Positions 24,483 to 40,337 of a stretch of 64,000 bases of DNA are shown here, one piece after another. Each line of letters starts with the position of its first letter. The first letter of the stretch is position 1. The position numbers and the translations under genes are program-made. The stretch spans positions 212,501 through 276,500 of the forward strand of contig OX422186.1 in the NCBI GenBank assembly GCA_949130485.1, read 5' to 3'. Under the pieces are notes generated by a model. It saw only the letters and a program-made list of their open reading frames with translations. It had not been told where the DNA came from and searched no databases. This stretch comes from Agelas oroides. Lineage: Eukaryota; Porifera; Demospongiae; Agelasida; Agelasidae.

Positions 24483-24683
24483 TGCATGTGCCACTATGCT
24501 GTGTGGGCCGTCCCAAAAGCTGACTCAATGCCAGCATGTCTTGTTTCATATTTCAGCAGCGTGTAAAGGCAATCATAATGCTGCTACTACTCCAATTTGC
24601 TTTCTCAAACTCTTATGTACTTTGAGAGTGAATCTATGAAAACTACATGTAGCATTCATTTTGCTATTGCCCTCAGGAAGAAG

Positions 24684-27600
24684 ATGGTGTCCCAGTGGCT
24701 AGTTCTGATCTTGTGGGGATTCTCTGCTGCTTATGGTACAAATATTTATAGCACCTAATTTGGTTATACAAACTCTAAAGATAATTTAACAATATTGTCT
24801 TTATGTAGTGTGGTACCAGAGCTGGCAATTTTCCAATAATTATGTTAATATCCACAGGACATACTTTGAAGTGTCACATTTGCACGTCTCCTTTGGCAGC
24901 GACACCGCATGGTGCACGAATTTAGCTGGTGATATACATATACAGACTTGTCAGATATTTGCAGCCCTAATATTAGGCAAGATTTGTGTTTCTCTCTACT
25001 ATGGCCGAGGATGGCTGACAGAACTAAATTTTTTGGTTGCAGTCCTTGGCTTGGGGTGACACTTACGTGGGATTTCTACCGCTAACCATGCTAACAGTTA
25101 CACAGTTATATTGCAGCCATGTCTCTGTTATGCCCATACTATATATGCCATGCAGTATAATTTGCTTTACTCAACTCTCCTTTTTTAGCTCAATATTATG
25201 CTAGCACAATGTACACAGGCAATAATTATATCTGCTGGATATTCACACCCAGTCAAGTTACAACGATTACAAAGGACATCAATTTGTTCCACAGCTCAGA
25301 CCAACAGCTGTCAAGAAGACTCTGTGAGGCTTGTCCGAACTCTTTTCATTACACTCCCCAATGCTGGTCGAGTAGAGGTGTGTCACAATGGAGTATGGGG
25401 GACAGTTTGTGCTGACTCTCTGACTACTCCCTGGAGTGAGAAGAATGCTCAGGTGGTGTGTAGGCAGCTGGGGTACAGTGGAGCCCTCAACTCCATACTG
25501 CAGGACACGTGAGTAGAGTGTATATACACACACAGTTTGTGTGAGGCTGAGTTTTATGACTGTTTATTGTTTTTGTTTCCAGTGTGGACTCCAGTGAGAG
25601 GCTTGGCAGCAGCACTCCCATCCACTACCGTTCTGTGCGCTGCTCCGGAGAGGAAGATCGTCTCATTGACTGTCCTGGTATCTCCATAGCAACAGCATCA
25701 TGCTCACACACCCAGGATGCTTACATTGTATGTAGACCTTCGTCAGGAAGAATTTCACGTAAGTTGCACCAAACAATAATTGTCTACAGGCTGCATCTAT
25801 AACTTTATATTCCAATGGCAACTTTGTATTCCATGTGCATATTTCACTCCCATAACATATCACACACCATATCTTCTCCGTCATCTTTCTAACTACATAC
25901 CATCCCATGCATCTACACACAACAAAATCATACAATACACACATCTCCATGGGCATGACTACAGCTGTGCACACTGCGAGTCCTCAACATGGGGACATTC
26001 GACTGGTTGCCGACCCTGACAATGGAGAGGGGGCAGTAGAGTTCTATCATCGTAGCTTTGGGTGGAGTGGCATTTGTCCTGACAGTAGCTGGGGAACTAG
26101 TGAAGCTGTTGTGGCATGTAGGCAGCTGGGATATGAGACAGGGACTTCAGTGACCTACACAAGGTAGCATATATTTTATTCCTACCAGTGAGTTTATTTC
26201 ACAGGTGTATGCAAACTCTCTTGTATGGAGAGCCAAATGCAGTTACCTTGTACTTAGCCACTAAACTGTCACAATAATATTGACATGCCATGTATGGACG
26301 AAAGCAAAGTCACCCAAACTACGCAGGACATGTTTTAGCCAATACCAGGCCTCATCAGCTATGCTGGAGTGACTGGGAAAGGGGGACTGTATGCATGTGC
26401 CTGTAATTTTTCATGCTGTCACAAAAAAAATAAAGATCAAGTTTTCTCCTTACTCTTGCAGTGTATCCAGCAATGTCTTCAGCCAGCGCATCCTCAGCAT
26501 CTCTGACTGCAATGAAAGGACAGATATTTGTTTGCAAAATTGCAGTGTCTCCTCCTCCTCTTTTTCCTGTTTTTCTCCTTCAAACAACTATGCCGGCATC
26601 CGATGCTCCAGTAGTATCAGCACCACAAGTAAGACATTTTTAGCTGTTGGCAACAGTAGGCACTCATGAGTATGCTGAGAACTAGGACACTGAAGTGTGT
26701 CACGACTGGGTATTTAAGGTTGAGTTCAGTCCAGCTCTGAGAGTCGGCTGAGGTCTCTAGGGAATGCTGCTTATGTAGCTTGTCTTTGTTCCTCTGCTGG
26801 AGCCCAAGCAGCTTAGCAGTAAAGAGTGTCTGACTAATATTCAGAAGGTCTTGGGTTTGAATTCCAGGTGGATCCCCGATTTTTTCCATAGATTTACTTC
26901 TCCCTGTCTCAGCATAACATCATGTTGAACACCATCTGCACGGCTGTTGCCAGCTCTGAGCAGCAGTGTTTGAGTGTTCTTGTTTCCAAACACAGGTACA
27001 TCACAGATACAGGAAGGTAGTGTTCGTCTGTTTGGAGGTAACAGAACTAGGGGGATAGTGGAGGTGTTCTATGATGGTCGCTGGGGGCCCATCTGTAGTT
27101 CAGGTTGGGGATCTATTGATGCCAGGGTGGTTTGTGCAGAGTTGGGGTTCAACAGAGATGATGCTACCACGTACACTTCTTCTGGGTGAGACAGGACATG
27201 GGAAGGAGATGGAGGGAAACAATTTTAGAAGAGACTGTAGGTTCAGAATGGATTATGAGACTGGTTTCTACTGCTTTCCCCCATAAAAGTTTCGGCATTG
27301 AGACCAACCTGAAGCCCATCTGGCTAACTGACCTGAGATGTAATTCCTCTGACAGACAACTGACAAGAGATTGTGAACACAGAACTCCCATTGGATTTGT
27401 AGGCTGCCCAAATTCATTTGCTGGAGCTGACTGCAGTACGTTATAAAATGAAAATTGGAGATATCAGATGAACCATGTAACATGCACAAGTCACTGTATA
27501 TGTATGATCTGACAGCCATATTTGCAGGGTTTTGCTTTGCCTATAAGGCCACTCTGAATTAGTTTTAAATAATCCAACTTGAGTGATTCATAGTTGCTTA

Positions 27601-28690
27601 ACTCTATACACACCTGAGCATAGCAAATTTGTTTTTGTTAGGACCATGCAGGATGGAATAGGCCAAACTGAAATATTAACCTACCAACCAACAAACCCTC
27701 TATTTGCTTGTGTTGTTAGTTCAATCACATTCAAACAAACACAGTACCTATGTAAATTCTTATTGCAGAAAAGGGGCACATAACTGAAACTCATCTTGTC
27801 ACATTTTCTTTCATCCTTATAGCCACAGAGCCTGCAAGGTCAAATGTTTTTGTCATTCCAAGCATTGTCGTTTCCACCAGCATTGTTATTATTGGAGGCC
27901 TCATTGGACTTTGGTACGGGTATGGAAAAGAGAAGTGCACAAAACGGCGTCATTTGTTCCGCATACAAAGAGAGTTGGAGGAATGGGAAGCAGAAAACAC
28001 AACAAACTTTGCTGCAGAGGTTGAAGTTGCCACTACAACAGCACGTGTAAGCTTTGTCTGCCACCAAATTTACATCAATGTTTGATTTTGGGGGACAGGC
28101 AGGTGATCATGAGCGTGCATATGATACTTCATTCACTTCACCCCCTCCTACCGCAGATCCAGTCAAACAGGAGCAGTAGCTCCAGTAGTTCAGACAATGA
28201 AACTGAGCAACCACCAGAAAGACCAGATGCAGAGATCACAAAAGCTGCAGCACCACCTTCCTATCATGCGGCCTCTGATTATCCCACTGGTGATCCTCTC
28301 AAAGCCCCACCTACTGACCTCCCTCCTCCTTACCCAGGACCTCCCACGGTCCAAGCCAGTGCTGGTGATCCTCTAGCTGGCCTCGGATTCTCACCAGTGG
28401 GTTCTAATTACCAGGGTTCTCCTCCAACTAACCCCACACCTTATCCTCCTGAGGCACCCAGTCTTGAGCTTGCTTACTCACCTAATGGTGAGAACTGATT
28501 CAGCTTGAGACAAAATAGAAGCAAGTTATATTGCAGTTCTACTCCCCTTCATTTCCCTTTCCTTCTCCTCCTTGTAGATACACAGCAAGCGGATGAAGAA
28601 CTCCCATACCCCACTGTGGACACCAGCGCCTATTCCCCAAACATCACCACCCCTTACCCTGTGGATGCCACTTTAGAAGGGGCAGATTGA
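24684..28690 (+). CDS. SRCR2: three-SRCR type I membrane receptor with PPxY tail
   Basis: Ten coding exons: 24684-24735, 25295-25508, 25583-25758, 25965-26163, 26462-26628, 26996-27185, 27290-27435, 27823-28046, 28157-28487, 28578-28690; 603 residues. Intron phases are 1,2,1,2,1,2,1,0,1. A signal peptide ([18 protein letters not shown]) is followed by three SRCR domains at about 18-147, 148-269 and 270-381, each split by a phase-2 intron and bounded by phase-1 introns, the classical pattern of exon shuffling. SRCR landmarks are [28 protein letters not shown] and [14 protein letters not shown] transmembrane helix (about 390-416) is followed by a basic segment and a Pro-rich tail with APPSY and LPPPY motifs, Ser-rich and acidic clusters. 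SRCR domains are known to bind polyanions and microbial surfaces; PPxY motifs bind WW domains. Immune or recognition receptor inferred. Head-to-head with gene B. Confidence 0.9.
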
Positions 28691-29159
28691 GATTGAAGTC
28701 TATATATTTATATTATCTTGTGTGTTAGAGACTGACATTTGTTTGTAGGTTGCATGATGTATAACAGTGAAAGTAAGTTACCCTGCCAACAGGAGTTTGT
28801 ACACACATGCGCATGCCTGCATACGTCATGTGCAATCAGCCCCTCCCATGTAATTATGAAGTGCTATCTAATTGTTTAGCTCATATACACATCATCACAG
28901 CACCCCAACTGCATGGTGGGGGACCTCTACAATGCCCTTTCACATTATAACATCATGTTATGGAGGGGGTAAAGCCATGTGACATAGTGGAGCATGCAAA
29001 CAGCACTATAGCTAAAACAATTGGAAGTGATCGACGTTATGGGGAAGAGTTAGGCATAAACAACATGCATAGCAATCCCCATCTCCTGGTCAACCCAGCA
29101 CAGCTGATAAGGTCTGCATGGTATTAGCCTAAATGTGTCCTGCATGACTTTGCATAACA
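28691..29159. other. 3' flank of SRCR2, intergenic
   Basis: No gene. Blocks such as tctacaatgccctttcac and cccctcccatgtaattatga recur near 34085 and 39885, showing duplicated flanks of the cassette. Confidence 0.6.
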
Positions 29160-29320
29160 TCTAGGCTTGTAATTTTGATGAGATGCATAATGCTGAATGC
29201 ATTCAATCCAAATTGCTCTGAACACATTCTCTGTGCTAGTGCACTCAACATTGTCACTCCTGATAGGAGAAGAGTGTGTGTTGCAAATTGTTCCGACCAC
29301 GTTCCCCTCGATCTGAGTAC
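29160..29320 (-). pseudogene. 3'-end remnant of a Cys-rich family gene
   Basis: About 50 codons match the end of genes B and C (EGNVVGTICNT, then a DNVECTSTE block), but one conserved Cys is replaced and the frame then diverges. It lies just beyond gene C on the same strand, so it is a leftover of a further duplicated copy. Confidence 0.75.
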
Positions 29321-29624
29321 ATGGGAGTTTTGACCTACAGCCAAAATCAGACCAAACCAGCTCCCAAACACACGACCCCAGACAAAACGCTGAGATTGTT
29401 GGGTCTGGCTTGAGTAACGTACTGAAGTAGAAATTGGTTGGGTCTGGTTTGTGTAAGACTAACACATCCTACATTGTTAGGGCTTTTCAAACAGACTGAG
29501 TGCATACAAGTAAATTATTCCCATTGTAAAATTATTCATGCAGCAAGCCTATAGTTATCACACATCCATGCATGCTAATGTTCCAAGTCTTGTTCCACAA
29601 ATGTTCACGTCTGCATGGTTGCCT

Positions 29625-31673
29625 TTATGGCAGCTGTGGTAGTATCATCGATAAAGTGTTATCCAAGAGACTTGATGGGAAACAAAATGCTGAGATGGGC
29701 GTTCCATCTAAATTACTCTGTACACATTCCTCTGTACTGGCACACTCGACATTGTCACAGCTGACAGGAGAAGAGGGTGTGTTGCAAATTGTCCCGACCA
29801 CATTTCCCTCAATCTGAATTTCTTGGCATGCCAATCCTCCAGTGCATGCATTTGTACGTGTCCCACAATCAGTGCCCAACGCAAATTGCACTGCAGTCTG
29901 CACACATACACTGTCAATATCCATTGCTGGTACCGGTGCTGAAATGCATTCTGTACCTGGAGTGCTGCACATTCCATCTTGCTGTGTACAGTTGACCTCA
30001 ACACAACTGAATGTCACTTGGTCACCGTCCTGCACCAAATCCACACACAGCGAACTGGAACATGTCTCCACTCCAGTATTGCTACAACTCTGCCGCTGTG
30101 GTATTACACCTGGTGGAATTATTGTACAGGTGACCAAGGAGATATTGCGTGAGGGGTACCTCTGCAGAGAGCACACCTGGTCTTCCTCACATTGAAAATC
30201 TTCACAGGTGGCTCGACTGCTATTGGCAATGCACGAAGCCACTACTGGTATCTGGATAGGAGGGCTGGTAACAGGCACTGGATCACTTGTGGTTATGGAA
30301 ATGGTAGGTGTGGTGCCAGAACCACTTCCACCATCACCAGCAGTAGGCCCTTCACCACTGAAAGTGGTGGATGTTGGTGTTTGAGTAGGTGGAATGACAG
30401 TTGATGGAAGAACGCCTGAACCAGAACTAACATCCCCGCCACTTTCCCCATCACCACCAACTGGGGAACGTTCTATGCAAGTGAATCCAGGGTTGCATTC
30501 AAGTTCTTCACAGCTGGTGGCTAGAACACAACTAGCTTGTGCAAAGTCTCCTTGGGATTGCAATTGAGGTTCCTGACAGACTAACCCTCTCCTCCTGCAT
30601 ATGGGATTGAGTACGCTGCAGTTTCTGGTTATGAGGCAAACAGCCACTGCAGAGACTCCGTCTCCAACAACACGACACTCAAGTCCTTGACTTTCATCAC
30701 AACGAATTTTGCTGCAGTTAGAAGTGCGCGCACAGAACGCAAATTTTGACTGTCCTTCTCCCGTTACGCGGCACTCCAGACCTTCATTACACGTCAATTT
30801 GCTGCAGTTACCAGTCCGTGTACAGAACACAAATCTTGTCTGCCCTTCTCCACTGATACGGCACTCCAGTCCTTCACTCTCGTTACAGCTCAACCTGCTG
30901 CAGTCTGAAATAGGACCACAAATAGCTCTCGTAACGTTTAAAAACGTAATAGAACGACACTCTTGATTTCGCTCCTCGCAGGCGAGTCGGTCGCACTCGT
31001 CGGGGGGCGAGGGAGTCTCAACGCACATAGCCTTGCCGTCCATGACCACGCACATGAACCCATCAGAACACTCCAGCTGACTGCAATTACGGGGGACCGG
31101 GAGAACGCGGATCGGAACGCAACGCACAACTGGACGGGCTCCTTCCCTTTCGCGCACTCGACATTGCATCCCTTCCTCACATTCGACATTATCACAGCTA
31201 GTAGGCGGGGGTTGGGGTACGCACTTTGCCCGTGGGCCTCGTGCTGTCTGCCGCACCTCGCAAAACGGTCTGTCTGGGGCCTGGCAAAGAAGCTGGCTGC
31301 AATCAACTGGTGGCTGTGGTTGGAGAGGTAGGACACATTTTGGCTTGATATACTGCCTGCAGTTAGACCTATTTCTCGGGCAAGTCGTTGGAACAACTGT
31401 GTTCATGCAGGTCCGGCGCGCGGGGCATGGCTTTTGAGCGCAGGTTTGGGCCGCACAGCGATTGGTGACTTCTTTCCCGTTCGACAAACGAAAGAATGTA
31501 GCCCTACACTCGCCGTGGCAGGCATCAACCTTACATTCAGTGTTCAGGAAGCGTGGACATTGGGCTCCGTCGCAGGGATCTGCGACACAGACGACGGGCT
31601 GCGGACATGTGGCGTTTTGCGCTCTCGCACCGAGAGCAGCGAAAAGCGATAAGAGGAGCAGGATGGTTTGCAT
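29625..31673 (-). CDS. secreted Cys-rich modular protein with Ser-Gly linker (gene C)
   Basis: Single exon, 682 residues. The signal peptide (MQTILLLLSLFAALGARA) precedes modules collinear with gene B. Differences are concentrated in the linker, which is longer here (GGSGSG, ISITTSDPVPVTSPP) and in scattered substitutions such as CQAPDRPFC. The tail ends ILPQLP. The strict conservation of Cys positions between A, B and C against a freely varying linker argues for a folded, disulphide-bonded secreted protein. TATA box about 60 bases upstream of the ATG. It is divergent from SRCR3, 3.5 kb away, with several mobile elements between. Not a family I can name; similarity to follistatin-N or EB-type modules is only in Cys spacing. 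Confidence 0.9.
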   Translation of the reverse strand: MQTILLLLSLFAALGARAQNATCPQPVVCVADPCDGAQCPRFLNTECKVDACHGECRATFFRLSNGKEVTNRCAAQTCAQKPCPARRTCMNTVVPTTCPRNRSNCRQYIKPKCVLPLQPQPPVDCSQLLCQAPDRPFCEVRQTARGPRAKCVPQPPPTSCDNVECEEGMQCRVREREGARPVVRCVPIRVLPVPRNCSQLECSDGFMCVVMDGKAMCVETPSPPDECDRLACEERNQECRSITFLNVTRAICGPISDCSRLSCNESEGLECRISGEGQTRFVFCTRTGNCSKLTCNEGLECRVTGEGQSKFAFCARTSNCSKIRCDESQGLECRVVGDGVSAVAVCLITRNCSVLNPICRRRGLVCQEPQLQSQGDFAQASCVLATSCEELECNPGFTCIERSPVGGDGESGGDVSSGSGVLPSTVIPPTQTPTSTTFSGEGPTAGDGGSGSGTTPTISITTSDPVPVTSPPIQIPVVASCIANSSRATCEDFQCEEDQVCSLQRYPSRNISLVTCTIIPPGVIPQRQSCSNTGVETCSSSLCVDLVQDGDQVTFSCVEVNCTQQDGMCSTPGTECISAPVPAMDIDSVCVQTAVQFALGTDCGTRTNACTGGLACQEIQIEGNVVGTICNTPSSPVSCDNVECASTEECVQSNLDGTPISAFCFPSSLLDNTLSMILPQLP

Positions 31674-31732
31674 TATGCTTGGAGACTAGCTCTGGCAATA
31701 TTACGTTGTGGAGCTAGGGAGCTGGTCCGTCG

Positions 31733-31823
31733 TTTATATAGCCTAGCACATGCGATGTGGCGTGCACATGTTTCAACTGCAGGTTGCTAGCCTGGCGTTG
31801 TTGACCTTTCGCTTCGGCAGGAA
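31733..31823 (-). promoter_or_regulatory. core promoter of gene C
   Basis: tttatata at 31733-31740 (TATATAAACGACG on the minus strand) lies about 60 bases from the ATG. cctttcgcttcggcaggaa at 31805-31823 is a variant of the element upstream of genes A and B at the same distance. Confidence 0.75.
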
Positions 31824-31994
31824 GAACAAAGTACAAATATTCGGCTACGCTGGCAAACACTATTGTGTCGCATGTATGGTTCCCAGTGCTTAGCTGTCAT
31901 TGTGTCAAGCCCATGCCGGCAGGAGAAGGATGGCTATTGCGTCATGCATGCACAATACGGTACCGTATATATTCGCTGCTTCGGCTTCAAAGGG

Positions 31995-32553
31995 CATGTC
32001 GCGAAATATTTGGACCCCCGAAATGTACGGACCCCCCCGGTCCAAATATTTCGAAATATTTCGAAATATTTGGACCCCCTCTGAAATATTTAGCCGCGTG
32101 CATAGCGCCTGTTGTTCACGTGATGTTAATTGTACAGAGAATGGAAGGCCAAGGTTTGTTCGTTCTTGGGATGATACTTTACTCATCAGGTGTCATGAAT
32201 CAGGCCTATAAAATGAGGCTCAGTCTGCCCGAACCCCCGTATAAAGAGTCTAGACCTGTACTATAGTTTAGTTTTGTGATAGTTTGATGTTTTGTATACA
32301 TCATTTACATAATTGCATTGAGTTTTAACAATTTTTAATATTGTTTTAAACTTTAAAAAAAGTTTATTTACCCTTTGTAAAAGGGGGGTCCAAAAATTTC
32401 ATTGGGAGTCTAAATATTTCATCCAATTCCTGAAATATTAGTTCCATGGGGGTCCAAATATTTCGAAATATCTGGACTGGGGGTCCAAATATTTCGAAAT
32501 ATCTGGACTGGGGGGTCCATTTTCGGGGGGGTCCAAATTTTTCATGACAGGTG
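31995..32553. mobile_element. inverted-repeat element with gaaatatttggaccccc ends
   Basis: The left end carries gaaatatttggacccccgaa and further ggaccccc blocks; the right end carries several copies of gggggtccaaatatttcgaa in the opposite sense. There is no coding potential, and the ends are themselves partly repeated. It is inserted about 300 bp upstream of gene C. Confidence 0.7.
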
Positions 32554-32929
32554 TCTGCTATTAATTTTGGGAGTCACAACAGGCATAAATTTGTTCTTGC
32601 TCGAATGATTATTTCCAAATAGCATTCAAATCCAAACAAATTATGACATTCAATTAGGAGCAGCCACGATCAGTTTGTCACTCTTTCTCTGGCCTGATGG
32701 TAGACGCCGCGTATATCGGAACAATGCTTGAGTAGAATCCAAAGTAAGCTCACCAAATTCATTAAACAGTGGCTTAATCTTCCCAGATGCCTTTACCCTG
32801 GCAGCAGTATATCACCTGACGTCATTAACCTCCCTTTTCTTCCCCACGTTCAAGAGCAAGCCAAACTATCAATGATTTCAGCTTTAGAGTTCTCAAGTGA
32901 CCCGTGTATCAGACAATTTCTTCCCCTAC

Positions 32930-33450
32930 TGAAAGACCCTGACTGCAATGAAATTATGAAAGGACAGATAGTGGCCTGCAAAATTGCAGTGTTTCCTCCT
33001 GTACCTTTTCCTGTTTTTCTCCTTCAAATAACTATGCATCTGATCCTCCAGTAGTACAAGCACCACAAGTAAGACATTGTTATATAGCTGTTGGCGACAG
33101 TATATAGGCATTCTGAGAACTGGGACTTCTAGGGAGGATACCAAAGTGTGTCACGACTGGGCATTTAAGGTTGAGTTCAGTCCAGCTCTGAGAGTCGGCT
33201 GAGGTCTCTAGGCAATGCTGCTTATGTAGCTTGTCTTTGTTCCTCTGCTGGGACCCAAGTAGCTTAGCAGTAAAGAGTGTCTGACCAGTATTCAGAAGGT
33301 CTTGAGTTTGAATTCCAGGTGGATCCTGGAATTTTTCCATGGATATATTTCTCATGCACTGTCTCATCAGTATGGATTTCAGCTGTTGAACACCATCTGT
33401 ATAACAGTGAAAGTAGATACGTATCCTGTCAGTGCAACAAATTGTGCTGC
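32930..33450 (+). pseudogene. remnant SRCR exon plus following intron
   Basis: 32938-33069 matches exon 5 of SRCR2 (GACTGCAATGAA, then tttcctgtttttctccttca and the donor aagtaagacat), but has an inserted codon run and other damage. The following ~380 bases match the next SRCR2 intron, including its tRNA-like segment. It is a dead fragment of a further SRCR receptor gene between gene C and SRCR3. Confidence 0.8.
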
Positions 33451-33476
33451 AGTTATTAGTAGCAGTGTGCGCACAA

Positions 33477-33926
33477 CAGTGGCGTAGCTAGGATTTGATG
33501 AGTGGTCGGGCCCACCAGGGCGGGCGGTGGGTGCGGGAGTTACCCCCGTCCCGCACGAAGTGGGTAAGCTCTCAGACTATTGGCACTTCATTTTGCATAG
33601 AAATTTAAACACGTATAGACACCCATACACGTTTGAGTCGATGCTTCACTGCCAGATCAACTTGCTTTTTCAAAATAGCTATCTAAGGTCAGTCTTGGTC
33701 TTTTAGTGGCATGCATGGCATTTTGTGTGCGCACGTGGGATCCTTCTCGATCTCACGTGAAAGCATTGAGTCGTGCAAGTTGCTGATGACAGCACGGTAC
33801 CGGTCCGTGCAGAACTGGCAACTACTAACTACATAGCTACTTGAAAGAAAGAAATATTATAAGGTACGCTTGATTTTCGAGTGGTCGGGCCTGGCCCTAC
33901 TAGGCCCATTCCTGGCTACGCCACTG
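33477..33926. mobile_element. MITE with cagtggcgtagctagg ends, ~450 bp
   Basis: cagtggcgtagctagga at 33477 and tcctggctacgccactg ending at 33926 are inverted, and the adjoining agtggtcgggcc blocks are also inverted. A further gtagctacgccactgg end lies at about 34009. This terminus type is common in marine invertebrate genomes. Confidence 0.75.
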
Positions 33927-34029
33927 GGTTCAGGTAAGTTGACCTCACATGATTTACCAGGGCACTCAGAAATTCACCAGGGCCTGGACCCATCAGTATA
34001 GGCCCGGGTGTAGCTACGCCACTGGCGCA

Positions 34030-35148
34030 CAAAGAGCAGCGTAACTGACTTACGCCGATCTCAAGTACAAGAGTTCGTACGCGCATCAGCCCCTCCCACA
34101 TAAATTACGAAGTGCTATCCAATTGTTGCCTAGACATGCCTAGCCCCACCCGCGACATGACCGAAAGGGAGAGAAGGTGAGCGAACTCGTGTTCGTTTTG
34201 TTTGTAAGCGCCCTTTATAGAGGAAGTAGGCTTAAGAGTCTTCTGATGTGTTTCTCAGTTTGTTTTGCAGTTGTGACCAAGCGGTGTGTTATACGGACCA
34301 AAGTCCCGGGTCCAAAATCTCACCTAGCTAGTACCAGTGGCTAGTCTCAAGTAGCTAGTACTTCACAAGCCCTTGAGAAACTAGCCTCTGGCTGTAACAA
34401 CTTGAATCTGTTTTCGTTATCTTTAAAAGATAGAGACTATAACTAGGTCCCTAAGTGATGAACAGAGTGTAATGTCTCCACTGAAAGGTATTCCTCAAGT
34501 ACTAATCTACTTGTGGTGTGATACAACCAGTGAAATACAGCTAATCCAGGACTCTGCCCACCTGCAGTAGGTGACTAGTTTTGTTGTGTGGCTGAGAATC
34601 TCCAGGAAATGAGAGGAGAAAATACTCAATCCAGATCTACATTGTGCTCACCAGCTGTGACCTGTCTCTCTCTCAGTCTCAATCTCACACTTGGTCACAA
34701 GTCTCTGTCTCTATTCTAGTGGCCATTATGACGTAGAGGGCTATATTATATGTGATCAATCCTTATAGTGTACTAGCTCTATACCACTATTAATTACCTC
34801 CAGCATACATCCCCCACCATTCCTAACATTCTGCCAATTCCTGTGACATACAATAGTTTACACTCAGTCATGTTGTAGAGATTGCAACTGTGGAGAGTGT
34901 GACTATATGCCTACTGCACTATTCCTAGCTAGCTCACTAGCTCATCATTATAATTTAATTGTGTAGTAATAACTTGGGCAGTGAGGCATGAAATATGTAA
35001 CTCCAGGGCTGTAAGACCAAGCCTGGGAAACAAGGCTTCCACAGAATAAAAGTAATGAATTCCAACCACCCACGGTTTGGTCTATTTTACTTTACATCGT
35101 CACTTTACCCACATTATAATGTCTGCTTTTGCTGTTGTCCCCAGGAAG
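34030..35148. other. upstream region of SRCR3
   Basis: No gene seen. Several blocks (cttcacaagcccttgagaaa, atgtctccactgaaag) match the region 24100-24230 upstream of SRCR2, so the 5' flanks are duplicated along with the genes. Confidence 0.55.
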
Positions 35149-39646
<4,498 letters not shown>

Positions 39647-39920
39647 AGAAATATATATATATATATCATGGAGCATGCAAGTGACGAGCTGATATTTGTG
39701 TATATGTCGTGTTCTATTTTAGTCCTCCTTGTGTAGCTATTTAGCTGATGTCAGCTAAGGCATCACACAGTACACACTGAGTTACTGTAGCTTGCAATTG
39801 TCATTACAGCTTTTGTATATATGTCTTAGAAATGAGATGAAATTTGTTTTAGCTCATACAAACAGCATCTCAACTGGTGGGGGACCTCACAGTCTACAAT
39901 GCCCTTTCACCGTGACACGT

Positions 39921-40138
39921 GAATTCTTATAGCCCAAATGACTCGCCTTATGGTTGATTTTTTAAAAATCGTCAAACTTTGACTGTTAAGTATTGAGTTC
40001 TATGGTGAGTGGCAAAAGTTGCCACTCACTATAGAACTCAATACTTAAATGCCAAAGTTTGACGATTTTTTAAAAAAATCAACCATAAGGCCGATAACTT
40101 TCATATTTGAGATTTGGGTAATTTGGGCTATAAGAATT
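39921..40138. mobile_element. ~218-bp perfect-arm hairpin element
   Basis: aattcttatagcccaaat at the left and atttgggctataagaatt at the right are exact complements. An inner stem (ggttgattttttaaaaatcg, tattgagttctatggtgagt) is also complementary. It lies between SRCR3 and the lysozyme. Confidence 0.85.
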
Positions 40139-40337
40139 GTCATATAAAATTGGTGTTACCATGGCAACATAAATAGCGGTTGCTAACCTTGAAGCCACAC
40201 CCCCTGCACAAGGTCTATACTGGTTATAGTGGATATATAGAAAAGACTAATTACAGGAAAAATACAAGGCTTCACTGAGTAACTACAATAAAAGCCACTA
40301 TGGCACTATATAGTGAGTCACGTTTATACTTGTAAGC

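Noticed and set aside
26690..26890. tRNA-derived SINE (A-box-like gcttagcagtaaagag, B-box-like gggtttgaattcca)
   Set aside because: The second copy at 33150-33340 shares SRCR flanks, so it was copied by segmental duplication, not retroposition; a SINE origin stays possible but unproven.
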